Assembly: GCA_965363675.1 (NCBI GenBank)
Contig: CBDTTW010000099.1
Location: 1-11,172 of the forward strand
Origin: CBDTTW01 sp965363675
GTDB taxonomy: Bacteria; Bacteroidota; Rhodothermia; Rhodothermales; DASSAV01
DNA: 11,172 nt
Direction of reading: 5' to 3'
Position 1 is the stretch's first letter, and the number at the start of each line of letters is the position of its first letter. Below, in pieces: positions 1 through 7,053 of the stretch. Made by a program: the position numbers and the translations under genes. Below the pieces are notes generated by a model. That model ran no database searches. It saw nothing but the letters and a program-made list of their open reading frames with translations, and had not been told where the DNA came from.

Positions 1-223
1 CCTCGGCCAGGCGGCGAGCGCTTTGCACCCCGCCGGGGACGCCGCGCATCGGGGGGTAGCGCACGGAGGCGTAGTGCGCCAGGCTGCGCTCGCAGAAAAC
101 GTGCGCGCCGCCCTGCGCCTCGGGTCCTTCCGGCGGCGACCCGGCGGCGTGGGCCGTACGGGCGGCGCGCCCCTCGAAGGCGGCGACCGCGTCCGGGTCA
201 GTAGCCGTAGATGGAGAAATCAT
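1..223 (-). CDS. Unrecognised protein, N-terminal part only, overlapping the end of rodA
   Basis: This is the first 74 codons of a gene that runs off the left edge. The frame opens at an ATG (223-221) and has no stop to the edge. An in-frame TGA lies a few codons upstream, so this ATG is the first one available. Third codon positions are almost all G or C, as in the neighbours, which is the main sign that it is coding. The start lies inside the last codons of rodA, a 26-base overlap in another frame, so translational coupling to rodA and membership of the mrdA-rodA transcript are likely. The visible residues begin MISPSTATDPDAV. They are rich in Ala, Gly and Pro up to about residue 40, then less biased, with HVFCERSLAHYASVRYPP at 41-58. 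I see no signal peptide or membrane segment and do not recognise the family. No Shine-Dalgarno sequence is evident. Confidence 0.6.
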   Translation of the reverse strand, partial: MISPSTATDPDAVAAFEGRAARTAHAAGSPPEGPEAQGGAHVFCERSLAHYASVRYPPMRGVPGGVQSARRLAE

Positions 224-1457
224 CCCGGCGCATGTGCAGGTTCAGCACGATGGCGAGCATCGCCGAGTTCGCCAGCAGGGCCGAGCCGCCGTAGGAAATG
301 AACGGCAGCGGAATGCCGATGACGGGCAGCATCCCCGTGACCATGCCCATGTTGACGAAGATGTGGATCAGGTAGATGCCCGTAGCGCCGGCCGCGACCA
401 TGCTGCCGAACGGGTGCTTCACGCGCGCCCCCAGCTCGATCACCCGGGTCAGCAGAAGGGCGAACAGCACGAGCACCACGACCGAGCCGAGGAACCCGAA
501 CTCCTCCCCGATGACGCTGAACACAAAGTCCGTAGACTGCTCCGGGATGAAGGCGCCCTGCGTCTGGGTGCCCTGCGTAAAGCCTTTGCCGAAGAGCCCT
601 CCCGACCCGATGGCCGCCTTCGACTGCACGAGGTGGAAGCCTACGCCCTTGCGAAACTCCTCGGCCTCCGGGTTTTTGAACGAGAGCACGCGGGCCACCT
701 GGTACGGCTGAAGGAGCACCGTCAGCGCGATGGAGGCCGCCGCCGCCGTGCCGCCCGTGAACAGCGCCGAAAGGCCCGTCAGCAGGCGGTCGCGCGTTTT
801 CCAGAACATGCCGAGCGTAAAGACGACCGCGAAGGCAATGGCCGCCGGCATGTACACGATGGCAAGGTAGCCTGCCAGCGCCGGCGAAACCATGAGCAGC
901 ACCGTGCTGATCGGCAGGCCGCTCCAGAACAGCATGATCGGCACGAGGCCGATGAACACGAGGGCCGTGCCGGTGTCGTTCTGAAGCAGAATCAGCGCGG
1001 CCGGGATGATGATGAGCACCACCGCGTAAAGCCCGTACTTCAGGTTGCTGTCGTTGGGCCGCCGCGACGAGAGCAGTTGCGCCACGGCCAGCACCGTGCC
1101 CACCTTCGCCAGCTCCGACACCTGAAACTGCGCCGGGCCGATCACGATCCATGATTTGGCGCCGTTGATCTCGCGCCCGATGGCCAGCGAGAGCAGCAGC
1201 AGCAGCAGCGTAAAGCCGTAGGCGGGGTACGCGGCTTTCTGAAAGAAACGCACCGGCAGCATCAGGGCCACGGCGATGCCCGCCAGGCAGACCGCCGCCC
1301 ACATAGCCTGCCGCTGGAAGTTCTGCTTCACGCTTTCAAGCAAAAACTCCGAGGCCGGGCCGTGCGTGGTGCTGTAGATGGCTGTCAGGCCGACGCCTAC
1401 GAGCGCCAGCCACGCGCCGAGCGTGAGGTAGTCGAGGTTGCGGTACCAGGTGCGCAT
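198..1457 (-). CDS. rodA: RodA, SEDS-family peptidoglycan glycosyltransferase of the elongasome
   Basis: RodA is an integral inner-membrane enzyme that polymerises lipid II into glycan strands during cell elongation, working in complex with PBP2. The 419-residue product is mostly hydrophobic helices, consistent with about ten membrane segments. SEDS motifs seen are FQVSELAK at 111-118 (usually QPSE; here Val replaces Pro), NDTGTALVF at 160-168, SKAAIGSGGLFGKGF at 279-293 and PEQSTDFVFSVIGEEFGFLG at 305-324. D310 in the last motif corresponds to the Asp known to be essential in E. coli RodA (D262). The end carries PLPFISYGGSALLAN at 384-398. FtsW is the alternative, but the PBP2 gene immediately upstream and the STDFVFSVIGEEFG motif favour RodA. 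The start ATG lies 18 bases after the mrdA stop, which points to one transcript. The weak GGACGA before the start is not a convincing ribosome site. Confidence 0.96.
   Translation of the reverse strand: MRTWYRNLDYLTLGAWLALVGVGLTAIYSTTHGPASEFLLESVKQNFQRQAMWAAVCLAGIAVALMLPVRFFQKAAYPAYGFTLLLLLLSLAIGREINGAKSWIVIGPAQFQVSELAKVGTVLAVAQLLSSRRPNDSNLKYGLYAVVLIIIPAALILLQNDTGTALVFIGLVPIMLFWSGLPISTVLLMVSPALAGYLAIVYMPAAIAFAVVFTLGMFWKTRDRLLTGLSALFTGGTAAAASIALTVLLQPYQVARVLSFKNPEAEEFRKGVGFHLVQSKAAIGSGGLFGKGFTQGTQTQGAFIPEQSTDFVFSVIGEEFGFLGSVVVLVLFALLLTRVIELGARVKHPFGSMVAAGATGIYLIHIFVNMGMVTGMLPVIGIPLPFISYGGSALLANSAMLAIVLNLHMRRDDFSIYGY
1192..1209. repeat. Six-unit AGC trinucleotide repeat inside rodA
   Basis: The plus strand shows six tandem AGC units. 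On the coding strand they give a run of Leu codons (residues about 84-89, in TLLLLLLS) inside a predicted membrane helix of RodA. Gain or loss of units would keep the frame and only change helix length, so it is a harmless site of possible slippage. Confidence 0.9.
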
Positions 1458-1475
1458 GTCGTCCGTAAAAGGGGG

Positions 1476-3284
1476 TTAGAGCGCCTGGCTGCGCACCGCC
1501 GCGACCCGCTGCGCAAGCGCCTTGCGCTCGGGCGAGATCTTGCCGGTCAGGTACTGCTCGGCCATGAGGCTGGCGATAGGGCCGGCGGCCACCGCGCCGA
1601 AGCCCGCGTTCTCGACCTGCACGGCGATGGCGATGCGGGGGTTGTCGTAGGGAGCGAACATGATGAACACCGAGTCGTCCTTGCCCTTGTTCGGCGACTG
1701 CGCGGTGCCCGTCTTGCCGCCGCTCGGGATGCCGGGAAGCTGCACGCCGCGCCCGGTGCCCTGCTCCATCACCTGCCGCATGCCGAGGCGCACGATGTCG
1801 AAGTACTCCTTCTTGATCGGGATGGGGCGGGGCGCCGGCAGGTTCGGCTTGACGCGCTCGCCGGTCTCGGGCTGCACCAGCTCGCGGACCAGGTGGGGGG
1901 CGTAGAGCGTGCCTTCGTTGGCGATGGCCGCCATGTAGTTTGCCATTTGCAGCGGCGTCACGCCCATGTTGCCCTGCCCGATGCCGAGGTTGATCGAGTA
2001 GCCGACCGTCCAGCCGGCGGGGAACGAGCGGTTGAAATAGGTCGAGTCGGGGATGAGGCCCGGCGTCTGCTCCGCGATGTCGGTCGGGGCGTTCTCGCCG
2101 AAGCCGAACATGTGGGCGTATTTGCTGAAGGTGTTCACGTCGGTGCGCATCATCATCTCGAAAAAGAAGGTGTTGCACGACTTGGTGATGGCCGTGAGCA
2201 CTTCGAGCGAGCCGTGGACGTGCATGCAGCGGAACATGCGGCCGCCGCCGAGCGGGTGGTAGCCGGGGCAGTTGACGCGCGAGGTGGGGGTGATGGCGCC
2301 CTCCTGAAGCGCCATGAGCGCCATGAACGGCTTCCACGTCGAGCCCGGAGGCATCAGGTTCATGGTGGCCCGGTTGTACATGGGCTTTTCCTTGCTCGTC
2401 GTGAGCCACTTCCAGGTTTCCGGATCCACGCTCTGCGAGAAAATCTCCGGGTCGAAGTCGGGTTTGGAGAGCAGCGCGATGATCTCGCCCGAGGTCGGGT
2501 CGATGGCGACGGCGGCGCCGCGCTTGCCTACGAAGAGCGACTCGGCGAGGGCTTGCACCTGGCTGTCGAGGGTCAGGTGGAGGTCGTAGCCGCTGAGCGG
2601 GGGCTTGTCGTCGGAGCCTTCGCGGTAGGGCTGCACTTCCAGGCCCCGGATGTTGACCAGCTTGAACTCGCTGCCCATGTGCCCGCGCAGGTAGCCCTCG
2701 TAGTTTTTCTCGACCCCCGCCTTGCCGATCATGTCGCCCTGGCGGTAGCCCTCGTCGCGGCGGTTGCCCAGCTCGCCGCCGGTGATCTCGCGGATGTAGC
2801 CCATCGCGTGGGCGGCGTTGGCGGGCGTCAGATACATGCGCTTCTGCTCGACCTCGTAGCTGACGCCGGGCAGGCGGTACAGGTTTTCGAGCACGCGCGC
2901 CAGCACGTCCTTGCGCACCTCACGGAAGGCCCGCGTCGGGCGGAAGGCGCTCCAGGCGCGCGCTTCCTTGAGCTTGCGCACCACCGTCGTGTCGGGGACC
3001 TCCAGCAGCTCGGCCAGCAATTCGATCCGCGACGGGTCGAAGTAGCGCGGGATCACGCTGATGGCGAACGTCTGCTCGTTGGCGACCATCAGGATGCCGT
3101 TGCGGTCGTAAAAAGCTCCCCGCGCCGGCAGCACGCGGATCTCGCGGATCGAGTTGCTCCGCGACTCGCCGGTGTACTCCTGCGAGTCGAGGATCTGCAT
3201 CTGCGCCACGCGCAGCGTGAGCAGCCCGAGCACGGCCAGGATGATGAAGCTGAAAAAGCGTACGCGGATGCGGTATTCGTCCAT
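1476..3284 (-). CDS. mrdA: Penicillin-binding protein 2 (MrdA), elongasome D,D-transpeptidase
   Basis: PBP2 crosslinks the glycan strands made by RodA. It is anchored in the inner membrane with its catalytic domain in the periplasm. From the ATG at 3284 the protein has 602 residues: a membrane anchor at about 11-29, a pedestal domain with RGAFYDRNG at 55-63 and GKAGVEKNYEGYLRG at 187-201, and a transpeptidase domain from about 255. All class B motifs are intact: SxxK is S315-TW-K318, SxN is S369-C-N371, and KTGT is 524-527. C339, C353, H357 and C370 sit where E. coli PBP2 binds zinc. A TTG start at 3302 would add six residues (MPPHRS), but I prefer the ATG because DEYRIRVRFF leads directly into the anchor. 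FtsI is less likely because rodA follows immediately. There is no clear Shine-Dalgarno sequence. Confidence 0.96.
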   Translation of the reverse strand: MDEYRIRVRFFSFIILAVLGLLTLRVAQMQILDSQEYTGESRSNSIREIRVLPARGAFYDRNGILMVANEQTFAISVIPRYFDPSRIELLAELLEVPDTTVVRKLKEARAWSAFRPTRAFREVRKDVLARVLENLYRLPGVSYEVEQKRMYLTPANAAHAMGYIREITGGELGNRRDEGYRQGDMIGKAGVEKNYEGYLRGHMGSEFKLVNIRGLEVQPYREGSDDKPPLSGYDLHLTLDSQVQALAESLFVGKRGAAVAIDPTSGEIIALLSKPDFDPEIFSQSVDPETWKWLTTSKEKPMYNRATMNLMPPGSTWKPFMALMALQEGAITPTSRVNCPGYHPLGGGRMFRCMHVHGSLEVLTAITKSCNTFFFEMMMRTDVNTFSKYAHMFGFGENAPTDIAEQTPGLIPDSTYFNRSFPAGWTVGYSINLGIGQGNMGVTPLQMANYMAAIANEGTLYAPHLVRELVQPETGERVKPNLPAPRPIPIKKEYFDIVRLGMRQVMEQGTGRGVQLPGIPSGGKTGTAQSPNKGKDDSVFIMFAPYDNPRIAIAVQVENAGFGAVAAGPIASLMAEQYLTGKISPERKALAQRVAAVRSQAL

Positions 3285-3396
3285 ACTACGGTGCGGCGGC
3301 AAATGGCGGTGGAAACGGGCGGCCCCCTTTCCCGGAGAGGAAAGATCGCCCTAGCTATTTAACGAAACAAGCCTGCGGGTGCGTATGGGCGTAAAG

Positions 3397-3415
3397 GTAT
3401 AACTACATCTTATAC
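3397..3415. promoter_or_regulatory. Perfect inverted repeat overlapping divergent -10-like hexamers
   Basis: GTATAA (3397-3402) and TTATAC (3410-3415) form a perfect 6-bp inverted repeat with a 7-base spacer. Each arm also contains a -10-like hexamer, TATAAC on the plus strand (3398-3403) and TATAAG on the minus strand (3414-3409), each one mismatch from TATAAT. No good -35 boxes are seen at the usual spacing. It could be a pair of overlapping divergent promoters, an operator for a dimeric regulator, or both. The reading rests on position and symmetry only. Confidence 0.35.
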
Positions 3416-3455
3416 AATACAGTAACACATCGCGGCGTTGTTTTGGAGAACAGGA

Positions 3456-3469
3456 AAGCCTTCGGGCTT
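3456..3469 (+). other. Small UUCG-loop hairpin in the divergent region
   Basis: AAGCC (3456-3460) and GGCTT (3465-3469) pair around a TTCG loop, giving the very stable C(UUCG)G tetraloop. The following bases (GTCTTAAAC) are not a T-run, so it is a poor terminator. If transcription starts near the AT-rich core it would lie in the long 5' leader of the gene at 3705. Confidence 0.4.
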
Positions 3470-3704
3470 GTCTTAAACAGGTGAACCCCTCGCCGCGCTT
3501 GGGCTGCGTTCCCGTTGTTAGTTGTTGGAACACCAAAGGTTTTCGCCCGGCGCGTCTAAACTGCGGCCGGACCGAGAATTACCCTTCGAGGGGCAGAACA
3601 ACATGCCCGCCGGCGGACTTCCACACAGACCCCCATTGAAGCATCCTCCCGTACGCAAGCCCGCCGCGCCTTTTCTCACCGCCCACCGACACCCCCGCGC
3701 CCAC

Positions 3705-6700
3705 ATGAGAACCTCTTCCGCGCTTGCCGCCCTGGCCGTATGCCTGATGATCGCCGGCCTGATGCCGGGGGCGGCCCAGGCGCAGTTCGGCCGCAACAAG
3801 GTCCAGTACGACGACTTCGACTTTCAGGTGCTCACCACCGACCGGTTCAGCATCCACTACTACACCGAGGAGGAGCAAGCCGTCCGCGACGCGGCGCGCA
3901 TGGCCGAGCGCTGGTACCGGCGCCACTCCCGGACGTTCCTGCGGGACTTCACCGAGAAGAAGCCGATCATCTTTTACGCCAACGATGCCGACTTCCACCA
4001 GACGAACGTCATCGGCGGCAACCTCGGCGAGGGCACCGGCGGCGTGACCGAGGCGCTCAAGCAGCGCGTCGTGATGCCGCTCACGGGGTCCTATGCCGAC
4101 ACCGACCACGTGCTCGGGCATGAGCTGGTGCACTCGTTTCAGTACGACATCGCCTTTTCGAGTATGGCCGACAGCAGCCGCTTCAACATCGGGCTGCTGC
4201 CGCTCTGGCTCGTCGAGGGCATGGCCGAGTACCTCTCGGTCGGGCGCGTGGACTCGCACACGGCCATGTGGCTGCGCGACGCCGCCATCCGCGACGATCT
4301 GCCGACGATGGAGCAGCTTACCCGCGACATGCGCTACTTCCCGTACCGCTACGGGCAGGCGTACATGGCCTACATCGGCGGCAAGTACGGCGACGCGGCC
4401 GTAACCGACATCTACAAGCTGGCCGGGCGCGCCGGCGTGGACTCGGCCATGGTCTGGACCATCGGCATCACGCCCGACTCGCTTTCGAAGGAGTGGGCGC
4501 AGGTCGTCAAGGATACCTACCTGCCGTTCATGCAGGGCCGCACGTCCTACAAAAGCGCCGGGCGTAAGGTTCTCTACGAAGAGGCCGGCACGGGCTCGAT
4601 GAACATTTCCCCCGCGCTCAGCCCGGACGGCAAGTACGTAGCCTTCCTCTCCGAGCGCGACCTGTTCAACATCAACCTGTTCGTGGCCGACGCCGAAACC
4701 GGCCGCATCGTCAAGAAGCTCGGCGGCCTCAACGAAGACCCGCACTTCGACGCCCTCCGCTTCATCAGCAGCGCCGGCTCGTGGTCCCCCGACGGCAAGA
4801 AGCTCGTCTTTGTGGCCTTCGCCGACGGCGACAACGAGCTCGCCGTCTTCGACGTGGACTCGGGCAAGATCGAGCGCCAGATCGCCGTCAAGGATATCGG
4901 CGCCATGTCCAACCCGTCGTGGAGCCCTGACGGCCGCACCATCGCCTTTACGGGCCTCGACGGCGGCATCAGCGATCTCTACCTGCTCGACGTGGCCTCC
5001 TCGAACGTGCGCCAGCTTACGAACGACCGCTACGCTGATCTTCAGGCCACCTGGAGCCCCGACGGCCGCACCATCGCCTTCGTGACCGACCGGGGCGAGG
5101 GCGGCGCCGACTTCGACGCGCTCGAATACGGCGAGATGCGCCTGGCGCTCATCGAAGTCGGCTCGGGGGCCATTCGGGTGTTGCGGCCGTTCCCGAACGC
5201 GCTGCACCACAATCCGCAGTTCTCCCCCGACGGCCGGAGCCTGTTCTTCGTCTCCGACCAGGACGGCTTCAAGGACGTGTACCGCATGCACCTCGACGGC
5301 GGAGAGACCTTCCGCATCACGAACCTGGAGACGGGCGTAAGCGGCATCACGGAAAGCTCCCCCGCGATGACGGTGGCCCTCCAGAGCGGCCGCATGATGT
5401 TCTCCGTCTTCGGCGACGGCGAGTACACCGTGTTCGAGCTGCCGCAGGACAGCCTCGCCGGGCGCCCGGTGCAGGCGCTCGCCGCCGGCGGCCAGGGCAT
5501 CGCCTCGGCCGGGGTGCTGCCGCCGTTGCGCGCCGTGGACGAGGGCATCGTGGGCAACTATCTCAACGATCCGCTCACGGGCTTGCCCCCGGCCGGAAAA
5601 GCCTTCCCGACGCGCCCCTACCGCACCAGGCTCACGCTGGACTATGTGGCCCCGCCGACCATCGGGGCCTCGGCCGGCGGCATGTGGGGCAACCGCTTCT
5701 ACGGCGGCGTCGGCTTCTTCTTCAGCGACATGCTCGGCAACCACAACCTGACGGTCGTCGCGCAGGCCAACGGCACCATCAAGGATGTCGGCGGGCAGGT
5801 CTCGTACCTGAACCAGGCCAGCCGCTTCAACTACGGCGTCTCGGCCGGGCACATCCCGTATATGTACGGCGGCGGCTACGGCTACTACACGCAGGACCCC
5901 GAGAGCGGGCAGGTCTACAACGTCGTCGAGATGCAGCGCTACCGCATCTTCATCGACCATGCCAGCCTCATGAGCGCCTACCCGTTCTCGACGACGAAGC
6001 GCGCCGAGCTGAGCGCGGGCTTCGTCCGCTACGGCTTCGACCTCGAAGTCGAGACGATCCTGCGCGACATGTACGGCAACTACATCGACCGCAACCGCGA
6101 AAGCATTGATTCGCAGGACCCTGCGTACTTCTTCCAGGGCGCGACGGCCTACGTCGGCGACTACTCGCAGACGGGCTTCACCTCGCCGGTGGCCGGCGGG
6201 CGCTACCGCTTCCAGGTGGCCCCGATGATCGGCACCGATAAGTTCGTCAGCGTTACGGCGGACTACCGGCGCTACCAGTACCTCAAGCCGTTCACCTTCG
6301 CCGTGCGCGGCCTGCACGTGGGCAACTACGGCGCTCCGAGCGACACGTGGTACGGCCAGGAGTACCTCGGGTCGAGCTATTACCCCGGCTACGTGCGCGG
6401 CTACAACTTCGGCACCTTCGACGGGGCCGAGTGCACCGTGATCCAGGGGACGCGCTCCTGCGCCGAGACCGAGCGTCTTCAGGGCACGCACGTAGCCCTG
6501 GCGAGCGCCGAGTTCCGCGTGCCGCTGCTCGGGCCGGAGGTATTGGCGCTCATCAACTTCCCGTACCTGCCCACCGAGGTTTCGCTTTTCGCAGACGGCG
6601 GCCTGGCCTGGACCGGCGAGAGCAAGCCGGTGCTCAAGTGGGACCGCGACACCACTGAGCGCGTGCCGGTGTTCTCGGCGGGCGTCTCGACGCGCGTCAA

Positions 6701-6800
6701 CCTGTTCGGGTACATGGTGCTCGAAGCGTTCTACGCATATCCGTTCCAGCGCCCGGTCAAGGGCGGGCACATCGGCTTCCAGCTCGCGCCGGGCTGGTAA
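3705..6800 (+). CDS. Secreted zinc metallopeptidase / TolB-like propeller / Omp85-type barrel fusion protein
   Basis: This 1031-residue outer-membrane protein has three visible parts. A signal peptide (MRTSSALAAL, cleavage likely after AQA at 24-26) fixes the start at 3705, although the frame is open back to 3522. At about 35-290 lies a peptidase-MA-like domain with zinc motif HELVH at 139-143 and a probable third ligand E171 in LWLVEGMAEYLS. At about 300-570 are at least five PD40/TolB-type propeller repeats marked by SPDG (306, 361, 407, 451 and 507). From about 636 to the end is a beta-barrel with VRGY at 897-900, the motif of the Omp85 lid loop, and a C-terminal Trp. Two Cys (910 and 919) could form a disulfide in that loop. 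No POTRA domain is evident. The substrate is unknown. Similar predicted proteins exist in related phyla from memory; I infer a surface or periplasmic protease function. It is probably transcribed alone, ending at the terminator just downstream. Confidence 0.85.
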   Translation: MRTSSALAALAVCLMIAGLMPGAAQAQFGRNKVQYDDFDFQVLTTDRFSIHYYTEEEQAVRDAARMAERWYRRHSRTFLRDFTEKKPIIFYANDADFHQTNVIGGNLGEGTGGVTEALKQRVVMPLTGSYADTDHVLGHELVHSFQYDIAFSSMADSSRFNIGLLPLWLVEGMAEYLSVGRVDSHTAMWLRDAAIRDDLPTMEQLTRDMRYFPYRYGQAYMAYIGGKYGDAAVTDIYKLAGRAGVDSAMVWTIGITPDSLSKEWAQVVKDTYLPFMQGRTSYKSAGRKVLYEEAGTGSMNISPALSPDGKYVAFLSERDLFNINLFVADAETGRIVKKLGGLNEDPHFDALRFISSAGSWSPDGKKLVFVAFADGDNELAVFDVDSGKIERQIAVKDIGAMSNPSWSPDGRTIAFTGLDGGISDLYLLDVASSNVRQLTNDRYADLQATWSPDGRTIAFVTDRGEGGADFDALEYGEMRLALIEVGSGAIRVLRPFPNALHHNPQFSPDGRSLFFVSDQDGFKDVYRMHLDGGETFRITNLETGVSGITESSPAMTVALQSGRMMFSVFGDGEYTVFELPQDSLAGRPVQALAAGGQGIASAGVLPPLRAVDEGIVGNYLNDPLTGLPPAGKAFPTRPYRTRLTLDYVAPPTIGASAGGMWGNRFYGGVGFFFSDMLGNHNLTVVAQANGTIKDVGGQVSYLNQASRFNYGVSAGHIPYMYGGGYGYYTQDPESGQVYNVVEMQRYRIFIDHASLMSAYPFSTTKRAELSAGFVRYGFDLEVETILRDMYGNYIDRNRESIDSQDPAYFFQGATAYVGDYSQTGFTSPVAGGRYRFQVAPMIGTDKFVSVTADYRRYQYLKPFTFAVRGLHVGNYGAPSDTWYGQEYLGSSYYPGYVRGYNFGTFDGAECTVIQGTRSCAETERLQGTHVALASAEFRVPLLGPEVLALINFPYLPTEVSLFADGGLAWTGESKPVLKWDRDTTERVPVFSAGVSTRVNLFGYMVLEAFYAYPFQRPVKGGHIGFQLAPGW

Positions 6801-6826
6801 CCGCGTCCCCCCGGTTCCTGGGGTCT

Positions 6827-6868
6827 GCGCGGCCGCTTGCCTTCGGGCAGGCGGCCGCGTTTGCATTT
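6827..6868 (+). terminator. Strong intrinsic terminator after the outer-membrane protein gene
   Basis: A 14-bp GC-rich stem (6828-6841 with 6846-6859, one T-G wobble) closes on a TTCG tetraloop and is followed by TTTGCATTT. It starts 27 bases after the stop codon of the gene ending at 6800. This separates that gene from the transhydrogenase operon. Confidence 0.88.
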
Positions 6869-6895
6869 GGCCCCGCCGCCGGCCAATACTCTTTG
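6867..6895 (+). promoter_or_regulatory. Possible promoter for the pnt operon
   Basis: A TTG (6867-6869) lies 17 bases before TACTCTTTG (6887-6895). This resembles the Bacteroidota promoter pattern (TTG near -33, TAnnTTTG near -7), but with one extra base inside the -7 element. It sits between the terminator and pntAA, where a promoter is needed. The match is weak. Confidence 0.25.
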
Positions 6896-6986
6896 CTTCT
6901 TCAAGAGCGCGTTGTAGATTCCGCGGATTTTGCGGCAGAAATTGAGGCGCGAGGAAAAGCTGCGCCCCGCCGGCGTTTTCCCCCGG

Positions 6987-7009
6987 CGCTTTGCGGAACC
7001 GCTTTGCGG
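6987..7009 (+). repeat. Tandem direct repeat CGCTTTGCGG upstream of pntAA
   Basis: The ten-base unit CGCTTTGCGG occurs at 6987-6996 and 7000-7009, separated by AAC (period 13). A shorter copy, TTTGCGG, is at 6929-6935. The pair ends 44 bases before the pntAA start, so it could be a regulator binding site or part of the leader. No known operator is recognised. Confidence 0.5.
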
Positions 7010-7053
7010 CCCGGGCGGCCGCGACCTTCCACCGAACGGAGTCATCAAGAGCA

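Larger units (their letters stand above)
3285..3704. other. Divergent intergenic region between mrdA and the outer-membrane protein gene
   Basis: These 420 bases separate two divergent genes and must hold both promoters. A central part (about 3350-3430) is clearly richer in A and T than the rest of the window and contains a perfect inverted repeat and TATA-like hexamers. A UUCG hairpin lies at 3456-3469. On the mrdA side there is a 6-bp stem (CTTTCC at 3327-3332 with GGAAAG at 3339-3344). The rightmost 180 bases are GC-rich again. The downstream reading frame stays open back to 3522, but those residues (Pro-, Arg- and His-rich) look non-coding. I see no tRNA or known riboswitch. Confidence 0.7.

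Noticed and set aside
3285..3302. TTG start of mrdA giving six extra residues
   Set aside because: The ATG at 3284 directly precedes the conserved start of the protein; the TTG has no ribosome site.
1362..3362. 666-codon open frame on the plus strand opposite mrdA
   Set aside because: Antisense shadow with biased composition and no motifs; mrdA on the minus strand has all its catalytic motifs.
3456..3469. Hairpin as an intrinsic terminator
   Set aside because: Only five base pairs, no T-run after it, and both neighbouring genes begin rather than end here.
3522..3704. Sixty-one-residue N-terminal extension of the outer-membrane protein
   Set aside because: The frame is open, but the residues are Pro-, Arg- and His-rich, and a classical signal peptide begins at the ATG at 3705.
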